A stretch of 64,000 nt of DNA from Corella eumyota (lineage: Eukaryota; Chordata; Ascidiacea; Phlebobranchia; Corellidae): the NCBI GenBank assembly GCA_963082875.1, contig OY720102.1:9398990-9462989 (forward strand), read 5' to 3'. Under the pieces are notes generated by a model. That model was given only the letters and a program-made list of their open reading frames with translations. It searched no databases and had not been told where the DNA came from. Numbering within the stretch: position 1 is the stretch's first letter; each line of letters opens with the position of its first letter. Below, piece by piece: positions 47,419-60,637 of this stretch. The translations under genes and the position numbers were made by a program.

Positions 47419-48071
47419 ATTCATTTTTTTAAACTATTGTTGTGAAATTTATTAATTTCTAAAAAGTATTCTACCTTTTTTGATTTAAAAATAAATAAAA
47501 TTTGCGGTTTATATTTGCAAATCTTTTTAATGAAACTTTAAATTTGTTTTCTCGGTAAATCTATATATTCTAAAAAAATTATTTTCCCTTTGTGATGTGC
47601 ATATGTTGGTTAGTAAAAATGAATTTTGACATAATGTAAATTAAGCGTTTATTTTTGAAAAAAGTAAGTCAAAGTTTTGTATCAACTATCCCATAATAGC
47701 AATTATAATTAGAAATTTCACAACACGATATTTTTAGTTTATTGAGTTTCGTAATGCAGCACCTGGTTGAACGGAAATACCCATTTAATGCAATATTTTT
47801 TGTAAATTTTAAATGAAATATATTTGAAAATATTTTTATAATGGTGCTTTAACTTTGTTTTTATGGTATATCTATATATTCTAGAAAAATTATGTTTTCT
47901 TTGTGATGTGCAAATGTTAGTTAAAAAAAAATTTTACATAATGTAAGCTTAGCGTTTTTTTAAAGAGGAAGTAAGTTAAGGTTTTGTATCAACTAACCCA
48001 TAATACCAATTATAATCAGAAACTTCGCCACACGATATCTTTAATTTAATGAGTTTCCTAATGCAAAATGT

Positions 48072-48187
48072 GTCAGGATGGCCGAGTGGTCTAAGGCGCC
48101 AGACTCAAGATAAAATCTTCGCCGTTGTGCGGCGATGGGTGTTCTGGTCTCCGAATGGAGGCGTGGGTTCGAATCCCACTTCTGACA
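48072..48187 (+). tRNA. tRNA-Leu-CAA: tRNA-Leu(CAA) with 32-nt intron
   Basis: Intact. Confidence 0.96.
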
Positions 48188-49335
48188 ATTTTTTTATATG
48201 ATTAAAACACGATTTTTGAATTAAATAAACAACTTTTTAATTTCACTATTGTTGGCATAACGTCAGGTTAAAAATAAAAATAGGTTTATTCAGAAGTTCA
48301 CGGATATAACACGTAACTAAATTTATTCAAAAAAAATTTTACTTTTTATTTTAAACTTAACCGTCATAAAGAAACCAGTATTTAATTATAAGTGAATTAC
48401 CAGCTTTACGAATTGCAAATTTGACTGTAACTTACCATTCCAAAGTAACCAAGTTAAAGGGTAAAAATAAGTTCCCTCGTCCGATTATTTAAAAAAACTT
48501 TTATGTAACAAGTATGTACTAGTTAACTAATTTAATAAAATAAGTATTTATTTCTAATATTCTTCTTCAATATAGGTCAAGTCTGAATCCAAATTATGTA
48601 TTAGTGGTAAAGTAATTAGCCAATAGCAAACAATAAATGTAACGTAACAAACATTTATCAATGAAATACCATAACAAATCTGCCATTTTCATGTTTATTG
48701 TAATGTGTTATCTGTCCTAAGTCACTTGCCCCCTCCCATTAGTCACTTGGCCCCACTTTGTCCGCTGTGGGCTGTATTACGTGATTTGTAAGTTAAACTG
48801 TAAGAAATGAGTTGTTTAAGGAGGCACATAGTGAACAGCCTGAAAAATGGTTGTGTTTGGTTGCTCGATTGTGTTGGTAATCATCTTGTAAATAAATCTG
48901 TGATATACAGAATTTGGTGCGAGATCAGTAGTTAACAAAATAGGTAAACGCATAAGCGGCAGAATATTTTACAATATTTATCTATAATTCTTTACTTCAT
49001 AAATTGTGAATTTAAACAACTATTTTATGATCATAATGAAACACAATAAATACAATGTTATATTTTTGAGGCAGGTCAAAGAAGTATACCGTTGTCCTTT
49101 TCTGACAATATCGTACATAAAAAAAAACTTTAAAAATGATATTAATTTATACTCTAAAATGGTAGCAATTTCCAACAAAACTTTGAACATTATCGGATCC
49201 AAATAAGTTCGTTCTTTAAATACGCTAAAATGAAAATTAAAAATTTGCGTAAGTTGATTAGTTTTTAAGGCCATGAATTATCTTTATTGATCCTATGTCA
49301 TATTAAAGAGCTTCATTAAATAACGGTTTTTGTAC

Positions 49336-49407
49336 GCGTCGATGGTGTAACGGTTAGCATTGGTGCCTTCCAAGCACTAGTTCCGGGTTCGACTCCCGGT
49401 TTACGCA
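49336..49407 (+). tRNA. tRNA-Gly-TCC: tRNA-Gly(UCC), TTTACGC acceptor variant
   Basis: Same as 44048-44119. Confidence 0.84.
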
Positions 49408-49990
49408 AGATTTTTAATACTAAAATAGTGTTAAAATTATATAATAAAATATACATAGTTTGATATTAAAAATTTTTTTAACTTATGTAGCAATAAAGCT
49501 AAAGTTTAATGTATATAACCCCACATTATCCGACTGGTAATTTTACCCGACTCTGTTTTTCAAAATTCGTTTAATAAACGTGAACAATTAAAAAATAATT
49601 TAATATGTGTTATTAAACATTTAAAAAAATTAAAGACAACACCTTCTTATAGAATAAAATTTTGTGCTTTAAAATGAAAATAGTTAAAATATAATAAATT
49701 ATATAATAAACAATGTCCAGATAAGCCAACATAATATATAAAATTGGTTGCAAAAATGGGAATAAGTTAACTTAATTTGGGACTCTCTAACAAAAGTTTG
49801 AGCTTTATTTATTACGAATAAATTAAGTCATTTAAAGTGCAAAAAAATTTTGTATTTTTTATAAGTTGTTTAGCTTTTAACCTATAACAGAGTAAACGAG
49901 AATAAGCGAAAATATATAAACAATAAAAATTTTGATTTTCCTTATTACATTTTACTTTGATATTAATTTAGTACGTTAATAAGCAGGAAG

Positions 49991-50062
49991 GGCGTTATGG
50001 CTTAGTGGTAAAGCGCCTGTCTTGTAAACAGGAGATCCTGGGTTCGATCCCCAGTAACGCCT
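49991..50062 (+). tRNA. tRNA-Thr-TGT: tRNA-Thr(UGU)
   Basis: Intact. Confidence 0.96.
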
Positions 50063-50715
50063 ATTCATTTTTTTAAACTATTGTTGTGAAATTTATTAAT
50101 TTCTAAAAAGTATTCTACCTTTTTTGATTTAAAAATAAATAAAATTTGCGGTTTATATTTGCAAATCTTTTTAATGAAACTTTAAATTTGTTTTCTCGGT
50201 AAATCTATATATTCTAAAAAAATTATTTTCCCTTTGTGATGTGCATATGTTGGTTAGTAAAAATGAATTTTGACATAATGTAAATTAAGCGTTTATTTTT
50301 GAAAAAAGTAAGTCAAAGTTTTGTATCAACTATCCCATAATAGCAATTATAATTAGAAATTTCACAACACGATATTTTTAGTTTATTGAGTTTTGTAATG
50401 CAGCACCTGGTTGAACGGAAATACCCATTTAATGCAATATTTTTTGTAAATTTTAAATGAAATATATTTGAAAATATTTTTATAATGGTGCTTTAACTTT
50501 GTTTTTATGGTATATCTATATATTCTAGAAAAATTATGTTTTCTTTGTGATGTGCAAATGTTAGTTAAAAATAAATTTTACATAATGTAAGCTTAGCGTT
50601 TTTTTAAAGAGGAAGTAAGTTAAGGTTTTGTATCAACTAACCCATAATACCAATTATAATCAGAAACTTCGCCACACGATATCTTTAATTTAATGAGTTT
50701 CCTAATGCAAAATGT

Positions 50716-50831
50716 GTCAGGATGGCCGAGTGGTCTAAGGCGCCAGACTCAAGATAAAATCTTCGCCGTTGTGCGGCGATGGGTGTTCTGGTCTCCGAAT
50801 GGAGGCGTGGGTTCGAATCCCACTTCTGACA
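50716..50831 (+). tRNA. tRNA-Leu-CAA: tRNA-Leu(CAA) with 32-nt intron
   Basis: Intact. Confidence 0.96.
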
Positions 50832-51979
50832 ATTTTTTTATATGATTAAAACACGATTTTTGAATTAAATAAACAACTTTTTAATTTCACTATTGTTGGC
50901 ATAACGTCAGGTTAAAAATAAAAATAGGTTTATTCAGAAGTTCACGGATATAACACGTAACTAAATTTATTCAAAAAAAATTTTACTTTTTATTTTAAAC
51001 TTAACCGTCATAAAGAAACCAGTATTTAATTATAAGTGAATTACCAGCTTTACGAATTGCAAATTTGACTGTAACTTACCATTCCAAAGTAACCAAGTTA
51101 AAGGGTAAAAATAAGTTCCCTCGTCCGATTATTTAAAAAAACTTTTATGTAACAAGTATGTACTAGTTAACTAATTTAATAAAATAAGTATTTATTTCTA
51201 ATATTCTTCTTCAATATAGGTCAAGTCTGAATCCAAATTATGTATTAGTGGTAAAGTAATTAGCCAATAGCAAACAATAAATGTAACGTAACAAACATTT
51301 ATCAATGAAATACCATAACAAATCTGCCATTTTCATGTTTATTGTAATGTGTTATCTGTCCTAAGTCACTTGCCCCCTCCCATTAGTCACTTGGCCCCAC
51401 TTTGTCCGCTGTGGGCTGTATTACGTGATTTGTAAGTTAAACTGTAAGAAATGAGTTGTTTAAGGAGGCACATAGTGAACAGCCTGAAAAATGGTTGTGT
51501 TTGGTTGCTCGATTGTGTTGGTAATCATCTTGTAAATAAATCTGTGATATACAGAATTTGGTGCGAGATCAGTAGTTAACAAAATAGGTAAACGCATAAG
51601 CGGCAGAATATTTTACAATATTTATCTATAATTCTTTACTTCATAAATTGTGAATTTAAACAACTATTTTATGATCATAATGAAACACAATAAATGCAAT
51701 GTTATATTTTTGAGGCAGGTCAAAGAAGTATACCGTTGTCCTTTTCTGACAATATCGTACATAAAAAAAAACTTTAAAAATGATATTAATTTATACTCTA
51801 AAATGGTAGCAATTTCCAACAAAACTTTGAACATTATCGGATCCAAATAAGTTCGTTCTTTAAATACGCTAAAATGAAAATTAAAAATTTGCGTAAGTTG
51901 ATTAGTTTTTAAGGCCATGAATTATCTTTATTGATCCTATGTCATATTAAAGAGCTTCATTAAATAACGGTTTTTGTAC

Positions 51980-52051
51980 GCGTCGATGGTGTAACGGTTA
52001 GCATTGGTGCCTTCCAAGCACTAGTTCCGGGTTCGACTCCCGGTTTACGCA
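51980..52051 (+). tRNA. tRNA-Gly-TCC: tRNA-Gly(UCC), TTTACGC acceptor variant
   Basis: Same as 44048-44119 (C5-U68 mismatch, G6-U67 wobble). Confidence 0.84.
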
Positions 52052-52634
52052 AGATTTTTAATACTAAAATAGTGTTAAAATTATATAATAAAATATACAT
52101 AGTTTGATATTAAAAATTTTTTTAACTTATGTAGCAATAAAGCTAAAGTTTAATGTATATAACCCCACATTATCCGACTGGTAATTTTACCCGACTCTGT
52201 TTTTCAAAATTCGTTTAATAAACGTGAACAATTAAAAAATAATTTAATATGTGTTATTAAACATTTAAAAAAATTAAAGACAACACCTTCTTATAGAATA
52301 AAATTTTGTGCTTTAAAATGAAAATAGTTAAAATATAATAAATTATATAATAAACAATGTCCAGATAAGCCAACATAATATATAAAATTGGTTGCAAAAA
52401 TGGGAATAAGTTAACTTAATTTGGGACTCTCTAACAAAAGTTTGAGCTTTATTTATTACGAATAAATTAAGTCATTTAAAGTGCAAAAAAATTTTGTATT
52501 TTTTATAAGTTGTTTAGCTTTTAACCTATAACAGAGTAAACGAGAATAAGCGAAAATATATAAACAATAAAAATTTTGATTTTCCTTATTACATTTTACT
52601 TTGATATTAATTTAGTACGTTAATAAGCAGAAAG

Positions 52635-52706
52635 GGCGTTATGGCTTAGTGGTAAAGCGCCTGTCTTGTAAACCGGAGATCCTGGGTTCGATCCCCAGTA
52701 ACGCCT
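52635..52706 (+). tRNA. tRNA-Thr-TGT: tRNA-Thr(UGU), anticodon-stem mismatch
   Basis: The 3' anticodon stem is ACCGG where intact copies have ACAGG (U29-C41 mismatch). Recurs at 60566 in the duplicated block. Confidence 0.85.
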
Positions 52707-53360
52707 ATTCATGTTTTTAAACTATTGTTGTGAAATTTATTAATTTCTAAAAAGTATTCTACCTTTTCTGATTTAAAAATAAATAAAATTTGCGGTTTAT
52801 ATTTGCAAATCTTTTTAATGAAACTTTAAATTTGTTTTCTCGGTAAATCTATATATTCTAAAAAAATTATTTTCCCTTTGTGATGTGCATATGTTGGTTA
52901 GTAAAAATGAATTTTGACATAATGTAAATTAAGCGTTTATTTTTGAAAAAAGTAAGTCAAAGTTTTGTATCAACTATCCCATAATAGCAATTATAATTAG
53001 AAATTTCACAACACGATATTTTTAGTTTATTGAGTTTCGTAATGCAGCACCTGGTTGAACGGAAATACCCATTTAATGCAATATTTTTTGTAAATTTTAA
53101 ATGAAATATATTTGAAAATATTTTATAATGGTGCTTTAACTTTGTTTTTATGGTATATCTATATATTCTAGAAAAATTATGTTTTCTTTGTGATGTGCAA
53201 ATGTTAGTTAAAAAATAAATTTTTACATAATGTAAGCTTAGCGTTTTTTTAAGAAGGAAGTAAGTTAAGGTTTTGTATCAACTAACCCATAATACCAATT
53301 ATAATTAGATATTTCGCCACACGATATCTTTAATTTAATGAGTTTCGTAATGCAAAATTT

Positions 53361-53476
53361 GTCAGGATGGCCGAGTGGTCTAAGGCGCCAGACTCAAGAT
53401 AAAATCTTCGCCGTTGTGCGGCGATGGGTGTTCTGGTCTCCGAATGGAGACGTGGGTTCGAATCCCACTTCTGACA
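53361..53476 (+). tRNA. tRNA-Leu-CAA: tRNA-Leu(CAA) with 32-nt intron
   Basis: Intact exons with the GGAGAC variable-arm variant. The base pair before the gene differs (AATTT rather than AATGT). Confidence 0.95.
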
Positions 53477-54626
53477 ATATTTTTATATGATTAAAACACG
53501 ATTTTTGAATTAAATAAACAACTTTTTAATTTCACTAGTGTTGGCATAACGTCAGATTAAAAATAAAGATAGGTTTATTCAGAAGTTCACAGATATAACA
53601 CGTAACTAAATTTATTCGAAAAAAAATTTAACTTTTTATTTTAAACTTAACCGTCATAAAGAAACCAGTATTTAATTATAAGTGAATTACCAGCTTTACG
53701 AATTGCAAATTTGACTGTAACTTACCATTCCAAAGTAACCAAGTTAAAGGGTAAAAATAAGTTCCCTCGTCCGATTATTTAAAAAAACTTTTATGTAACA
53801 GGTATGTACTAGTTAACTAATTTAATAAAATAAGTATTTATTTCTAATATTCTTCTTACCAATATAGGTCAAGTCTGAATCCAAATTATGTATTAGTGGT
53901 AAAGTAATTAGCCAATAGCAAACAATAAATGTAACGTAACAAACATTTATCAATGAAATACCATAACAAATCTGCCATTTTCATGTTTATTGTAATGTGT
54001 TATCTGTCCTAAGTCACTTGCCCCCTCCCATTAGTCACTTGGCCCCACTTTGTCCGCTGTGGGCTGTATTACGTGATTTGTAAGTTAAACTGTAAGAAAT
54101 GAGTTGTTTAAGGAGACAGATAGTGAACAGCCTAAAAATGGTTGTGTTTGGTTGCTCGATTGTGTTGGTAATCATCTTGTAAATAAATCTGTGATATACA
54201 GAATTTGGTGCGAGATCAGTAGTTAACAAAATAGGTAAACGCATAAGCGGCAGAATATTTTACAATATTTATCTATAATTCTTTACTTCATAAATTGTGA
54301 ATTTAAACAACTATTTTATGATCATAATGAAACACAATAAATGCAATGTTATATTTTTGAGGCAGGTCAAAGAAGTATACCGTTGTCCTTTTCTGACAAT
54401 ATCGTACATAAAAAAAAACTTTAAAAATGATATTAATTTATACTCTAAAATGGTAGCAATTTCCAACAAAACTTTGAACATTATCGGATCCAAATAAGTT
54501 CGTTCTTTAAATGCGCTAAAATGGAAATTCAAAATTTGCGTAAGTTGATTAGTTTTTAAGGCCATGAATTATCTTTATTGATCCTATGTCATATTAAAGA
54601 GCTTCATTAAATAACGGTTTTCATAC

Positions 54627-54698
54627 GCGTCGATGGTGTAACGGTTAGCATTGGTGCCTTCCAAGCACTAGTTCCGGGTTCGACTCCCGGTCGACGAA
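54627..54698 (+). tRNA. tRNA-Gly-TCC: tRNA-Gly(UCC), C72A
   Basis: C72A with an otherwise canonical body (normal C50). The 5' flank is TTTTCATAC rather than TTTTTGTAC. Confidence 0.85.
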
Positions 54699-55282
54699 AG
54701 ATTTTTAATACTAAAATAGTGTTAAAATTATATAATAAAATACACATAGTTTGATATTAAATAATTTTTTTAACTTATGTAGCAATAAAGCTAAAATTTA
54801 ATGTATATAACCCCACATTATCCGACTGGTAATTTTACCCGACTCTGTTTTTCAAAATTCGTTAAATAAACGTGAACAATTAAAAAATAATTTAATATGT
54901 GTTATTAAACATTTAAAAAAATTAAAGACAACATCTTCTTATAGAATAAAATTCTGTGCTTTAAAATGAAAATAATTAAAATATAATAAATTATATAATT
55001 AACAATGTCCAGATAAGCCAACATAATACATAAAATTGGTTGCAAAAATGGGAATAACTTAACTTAATTTGGGACTCTCTTACAAAAGTTTGAGCTTTAT
55101 TTATTACGAATAAATTAAGTCATTTAAAGTGCAAAAAAATTTTGTATTTTTTATAAGTTGTTTAGCTTTTAACCTATAACAGAGTAAACGAGAATAAGCG
55201 AAAATATATAAACAATAAAAATTTTGATTTTCCTTATTACATTTTACTTTGATATTAATTTAGTACGTTAATAAGCAGAAAG

Positions 55283-55354
55283 GGCGTTATGGCTTAGTGG
55301 TAAAGCGCCTGTCTTGTAAAGAGGAGATCCTGGGTTCGATCCCCAGTAACGCCT
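55283..55354 (+). tRNA. tRNA-Thr-TGT: tRNA-Thr(UGU), anticodon-stem mismatch
   Basis: The 3' anticodon stem is AGAGG where intact copies have ACAGG (G30-G40 mismatch). Recurs at 63214. Confidence 0.84.
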
Positions 55355-56008
55355 ATTCATTTTTTTAAACTATTGTTGTGAAATTTATTAATTTCTAAAA
55401 AGTATTCTACCTTTTCTGATTTAAAAATAAATAAAATTTGCGGTTTATATTTGCAAATCTTTTTAATGAAACTTTAAATTTGTTTTCTCGGTAAATCTAT
55501 ATATTCTAAAAAAATTATTTTCCTTTTATGATGTGCATATGTTGGTTAGTAAAAATGAATTTTGACATAATGTAAATTAAGCGTTTATTTTTGAAAAAAG
55601 TAAGTCAAAGTTTTGTATCAACTATCCCATAATAGCAATTATAATTAAAAATTTCACAACACGATATTTTTAGTTTATTGAGTTTCGTAATGCAGCACCT
55701 GGTTGAACGGAAATACCCATTTAATGCAATATTTTTTGTAAATTTTAAATGAAATATATTTGAAAATATTTTATAATGGTGCTTTAACTTTGTTTTTATG
55801 GTATATCTATATATTCTAGAAAAATTATGTTTTCTTTGTGATGTGCAAATGTTAGTTAAAAAATAAATTTTTACATAATGTAAGCTTAGCGTTTTTTTAA
55901 GGAGGAAGTAAGTTAAGGTTTTGTATCAACTAACCCATAATACCAATTATAATTAGATATTTCGCCACACGATATCTTTAATTTAATGAGTTTCGTAATG
56001 CAAAATGT

Positions 56009-56114
56009 GTCAGGATGGCCGAGTGGTCTAAGGCGCCAGACTCAAGATAAAATCTTCGCCGTTGGGTGTTCTGGTCTCCGAATGGAGAGGTGGGTTCGAA
56101 TCCCACTTCTGACA
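56009..56114 (+). tRNA. tRNA-Leu-CAA: tRNA-Leu(CAA) with shortened 22-nt intron
   Basis: 106 nt. Exon 1 56009-56046, intron 56047-56068, exon 2 56069-56114. A 10-bp deletion removed one arm of the intron hairpin, leaving CGCCGTTGGGTG before exon 2. The variable arm ends GGAGAG. The exons otherwise pair normally, so splicing may still work, but the precursor fold differs. Confidence 0.92.
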
Positions 56115-57265
56115 ATATTTTTATATGATTAAAACACGATTTTTGAATTAAATAAACAACTTTTTAATTTCACTAGTGTTGGCATAACGTCAGATTAAAA
56201 ATAAAGATAGGTTTATTCAGAAGTTCACAGATATAACACGTAACTAAATTTATTCGAAAAAAAATTTAACTTTTTATTTTAAACTTAACCGTCATAAAGA
56301 AACCAGTATTTAATTATAAGTGAATTACCAGCTTTACGAATTGCAAATTTGACTGTAACTTACCATTCCAAAGTAACCAAGTTAAAGGGTAAAAATAAGT
56401 TCCCTCGTCCGATTATTTAAAAAAACTTTTATGTAACAGGTATGTACTAGTTAACTAATTTAATAAAATAAGTATTTATTGCTAATATTCTTCTTACCAA
56501 TATAGGTCAAGTCTGAATCCAAATTATGTATTAGTGGTAAAGTAATTAGCCAATAGCAAACAATAAATGTAACGTAACAAACATTTATCAATGAAATACC
56601 ATAACAAATCTGCCATTTTCATGTTTATTGTAATGTGTTATCTGTCCTAAGTCACTTGCCCCCTCCCATTAGTCACTTGGCCCCACTTTGTCCGCTGTGG
56701 GCTGTATTACGTGATTTGTAAGTTAAACTGTAAGAAATGAGTTGTTTAAGGAGGCAGATAGTGAACAGCCTGAAAAATGGTTGTGTTTGGTTGCTCGATT
56801 GTGTTGGTAATCATCTTGTAAATAAATCTGTGATATACAGAATTTGGTGCGAGATCAGTAGTTAACAAAATAGGTAAACGCATAAGCGGCAGAATATTTT
56901 ACAATATTTATCTATAACTCTTTACTTCATAAATTGTGAATTTAAACAACTATTTTATGATCATAATGAAACACAATAAATGCAATGTTATATTTTTGAG
57001 GCAGGTCAAAGAAGTATACCGTTGTCCTTTTCTGACAATATCGTACATAAAAAAAAACTTTAAAAATGATATTAATTTATACTCTAAAATGGTAGCAATT
57101 TCCAACAAAACTTTGAACATTATCGGATCCAAATAAGTTCGTTCTTTAAATACGCTAAAATGAAAATTAAAAATTTGCGTAAGTTGATTAGTTTTTAAGG
57201 CCATGAATTATCTTTATTGATCCTATGTCATATTAAAGAGCTTCATTAAATAACGGATTTCATAC

Positions 57266-57337
57266 GCGTCGATGGTGTAACGGTTAGCATTGGTGCCTTC
57301 CAAGCACTAGTTCCGGGTTCGACTCCCGGTCGACGAA
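57266..57337 (+). tRNA. tRNA-Gly-TCC: tRNA-Gly(UCC), C72A
   Basis: C72A with an otherwise canonical body. Confidence 0.85.
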
Positions 57338-57921
57338 AGATTTTTAATACTAAAATAGTGTTAAAATTATATAATAAAATACACATAGTTTGATATTAAA
57401 TAATTTTTTTAACTTATGTAGCAATAAAGCTAAAATTTAATGTATATAACCCCACATTATCCGACTGGTAATTTTACCCGACTCTGTTTTTCAAAATTCG
57501 TTAAATAAACGTGAACAATTAAAAAATAATTTAATATGTGTTATTAAACATTTAAAAAAATTAAAGACAACATCTTCTTATAGAATAAAATTATGTGCTT
57601 TAAAATGAAAATAATTAAAATATAATAAATTATATAATTAACAATGTCCAGATAAGCCAACATAATACATAAAATTGGTTGCAAAAATGGGAATAACTTA
57701 ACTTAATTTGGGACTCTCTTACAAAAGTTTGAGCTTTATTTATTACGAATAAATTAAGTCATTTAAAGTGCAAAAAAATTTTGTATTTTTTATAAGTTGT
57801 TTAGCTTTTAACCTATAACAGAGTAAACGAGAATAAGCGAAAATATATAAACAATAAAAATTTTGATTTTCCTTATTACATTTTACTTTGATATTAATTT
57901 AGTACGTTAATAAGCAGGAAG

Positions 57922-57993
57922 GGCGTTATGGCTTAGTGGTAAAGCGCCTGTCTTGTAAACAGGAGATCCTGGGTTCGATCCCCAGTAACGCCT
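57922..57993 (+). tRNA. tRNA-Thr-TGT: tRNA-Thr(UGU)
   Basis: Intact. It is the last undamaged Thr in the window. Confidence 0.96.
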
Positions 57994-58646
57994 ATTCATT
58001 TTTTTAAACTATTGTTGTGAAATTTATTAATTTCTAAAAAGTATTCTACCTTTTTTGATTTAAAAATAAATAAAATTTGCGGTTTATATTTGCAAATCTT
58101 TTTAATGAAACTTTAAATTTGTTTTCTCGGTAAATCTATATATTCTAAAAAAATTATTTTCCCTTTGTGATGTGCATATGTTGGTTAGTAAAAATGAATT
58201 TTGACATAATGTAAATTAAGCGTTTATTTTTGAAAAAAGTAAGTCAAAGTTTTGTATCAACTATCCCATAATAGCAATTATAATTAGAAATTTCACAACA
58301 CGATATTTTTAGTTTATTGAGTTTTGTAATGCAGCACCTGGTTGAACGGAAATACCCATTTAATGCAATATTTTTTGTAAATTTTAAATGAAATATATTT
58401 GAAAATATTTTTATAATGGTGCTTTAACTTTGTTTTTATGGTATATCTATATATTCTAGAAAAATTATGTTTTCTTTGTGATGTGCAAATGTTAGTTAAA
58501 AAAAAATTTTACATAATGTAAGCTTAGCGTTTTTTTAAAGAGGAAGTAAGTTAAGGTTTTGTATCAACTAACCCATAATACCAATTATAATCAGAAACTT
58601 CGCCACACGATATCTTTAATTTAATGAGTTTCCTAATGCAAAATGT

Positions 58647-58762
58647 GTCAGGATGGCCGAGTGGTCTAAGGCGCCAGACTCAAGATAAAATCTTCGCCGT
58701 TGTGCGGCGATGGGTGTTCTGGTCTCCGAATGGAGGCGTGGGTTCGAATCCCACTTCTGACA
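58647..58762 (+). tRNA. tRNA-Leu-CAA: tRNA-Leu(CAA) with 32-nt intron
   Basis: Intact. Confidence 0.96.
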
Positions 58763-59910
58763 ATTTTTTTATATGATTAAAACACGATTTTTGAATTAAA
58801 TAAACAACTTTTTAATTTCACTATTGTTGGCATAACGTCAGGTTAAAAATAAAAATAGGTTTATTCAGAAGTTCACGGATATAACACGTAACTAAATTTA
58901 TTCAAAAAAAATTTTACTTTTTATTTTAAACTTAACCGTCATAAAGAAACCAGTATTTAATTATAAGTGAATTACCAGCTTTACGAATTGCAAATTTGAC
59001 TGTAACTTACCATTCCAAAGTAACCAAGTTAAAGGGTAAAAATAAGTTCCCTCGTCCGATTATTTAAAAAAACTTTTATGTAACAGGTATGTACTAGTTA
59101 ACTAATTTAATAAAATAAGTATTTATTTCTAATATTCTTCTTCAATATAGGTCAAGTCTGAATCCAAATTATGTATTAGTGGTAAAGTAATTAGCCAATA
59201 GCAAACAATAAATGTAACGTAACAAACATTTATCAATGAAATACCATAACAAATCTGCCATTTTCATGTTTATTGTAATGTGTTATCTGTCCTAAGTCAC
59301 TTGCCCCCTCCCATTAGTCACTTGGCCCCACTTTGTCCGCTGTGGGCTGTATTACGTGATTTGTAAGTTAAACTGTAAGAAATGAGTTGTTTAAGGAGGC
59401 ACATAGTGAACAGCCTGAAAAATGGTTGTGTTTGGTTGCTCGATTGTGTTGGTAATCATCTTGTAAATAAATCTGTGATATACAGAATTTGGTGCGAGAT
59501 CAGTAGTTAACAAAATAGGTAAACGCATAAGCGGCAGAATATTTTACAATATTTATCTATAATTCTTTACTTCATAAATTGTGAATTTAAACAACTATTT
59601 TATGATCATAATGAAACACAATAAATGCAATGTTATATTTTTGAGGCAGGTCAAAGAAGTATACCGTTGTCCTTTTCTGACAATATCGTACATAAAAAAA
59701 AACTTTAAAAATGATATTAATTTATACTCTAAAATGGTAGCAATTTCCAACAAAACTTTGAACATTATCGGATCCAAATAAGTTCGTTCTTTAAATACGC
59801 TAAAATGAAAATTAAAAATTTGCGTAAGTTGATTAGTTTTTAAGGCCATGAATTATCTTTATTGATCCTATGTCATATTAAAGAGCTTCATTAAATAACG
59901 GTTTTTGTAC

Positions 59911-59982
59911 GCGTCGATGGTGTAACGGTTAGCATTGGTGCCTTCCAAGCACTAGTTCCGGGTTCGACTCCCGGTTTACGCA
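59911..59982 (+). tRNA. tRNA-Gly-TCC: tRNA-Gly(UCC), TTTACGC acceptor variant
   Basis: Copy of 51980-52051 in the 7931-bp duplication. Confidence 0.84.
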
Positions 59983-60565
59983 AGATTTTTAATACTAAAA
60001 TAGTGTTAAAATTATATAATAAAATATACATAGTTTGATATTAAAAATTTTTTTAACTTATGTAGCAATAAAGCTAAAGTTTAATGTATATAACCCCACA
60101 TTATCCGACTGGTAATTTTACCCGACTCTGTTTTTCAAAATTCGTTTAATAAACGTGAACAATTAAAAAATAATTTAATATGTGTTATTAAACATTTAAA
60201 AAAATTAAAGACAACACCTTCTTATAGAATAAAATTTTGTGCTTTAAAATGAAAATAGTTAAAATATAATAAATTATATAATAAACAATGTCCAGATAAG
60301 CCAACATAATATATAAAATTGGTTGCAAAAATGGGAATAAGTTAACTTAATTTGGGACTCTCTAACAAAAGTTTGAGCTTTATTTATTACGAATAAATTA
60401 AGTCATTTAAAGTGCAAAAAAATTTTGTATTTTTTATAAGTTGTTTAGCTTTTAACCTATAACAGAGTAAACGAGAATAAGCGAAAATATATAAACAATA
60501 AAAATTTTGATTTTCCTTATTACATTTTACTTTGATATTAATTTAGTACGTTAATAAGCAGAAAG

Positions 60566-60637
60566 GGCGTTATGGCTTAGTGGTAAAGCGCCTGTCTTGT
60601 AAACCGGAGATCCTGGGTTCGATCCCCAGTAACGCCT
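60566..60637 (+). tRNA. tRNA-Thr-TGT: tRNA-Thr(UGU), anticodon-stem mismatch
   Basis: Copy of 52635-52706 (ACCGG stem). Confidence 0.85.

Larger units (their letters stand above)
46691..49335 (+). repeat. Plus unit 8
   Basis: 2645 bp. Same variant set as plus unit 6: Gly C72A and C50T, Thr and Leu intact. Confidence 0.94.
41404..51979 (+). repeat. Two-unit higher-order repeat (41404-46690 and 46691-51979)
   Basis: Gly starts are offset 5287 and 5288 bp. The alternating Gly types (C72A then TTTACGC) and the AACAAGTATG variant at 43222 and 48510 recur in step. This indicates duplication of a two-unit block. Confidence 0.8.
49336..51979 (+). repeat. Plus unit 9
   Basis: 2644 bp. Same Gly variant as plus unit 7. 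The spacer 5' of Leu reads AAAAATAAATTTTACAT near 50566, unlike its neighbours. Confidence 0.94.
51980..54626 (+). repeat. Plus unit 10
   Basis: 2647 bp. Reappears almost unchanged at 59911-62557, including the damaged Thr anticodon stem. Confidence 0.94.
51980..56069 (+). repeat. Three-unit higher-order repeat, first copy
   Basis: Matches 59911-64000 at an exact 7931-bp offset: Gly, Thr and Leu starts, the Thr stem mutations and the shortened Leu intron all coincide. The shared block begins before 51980 but after about 51160, where CAAGTATG and CAGGTATG differ. Confidence 0.88.
54627..57265 (+). repeat. Plus unit 11
   Basis: 2639 bp, the shortest complete plus unit because the Leu intron has lost 10 bp. 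Reappears at 62558 to the window end. Confidence 0.94.
57266..59910 (+). repeat. Plus unit 12
   Basis: 2645 bp. Its middle resembles plus units 5-9. Its distal spacer carries the 3-bp CTTCTTCAATATAGG deletion. Confidence 0.94.

Noticed and set aside
54035-54244. 69-residue minus-strand ORF (also 61966-62175)
   Set aside because: It is open only in the two copies of the duplicated block because of a small indel in the spacer. Other units lack it.
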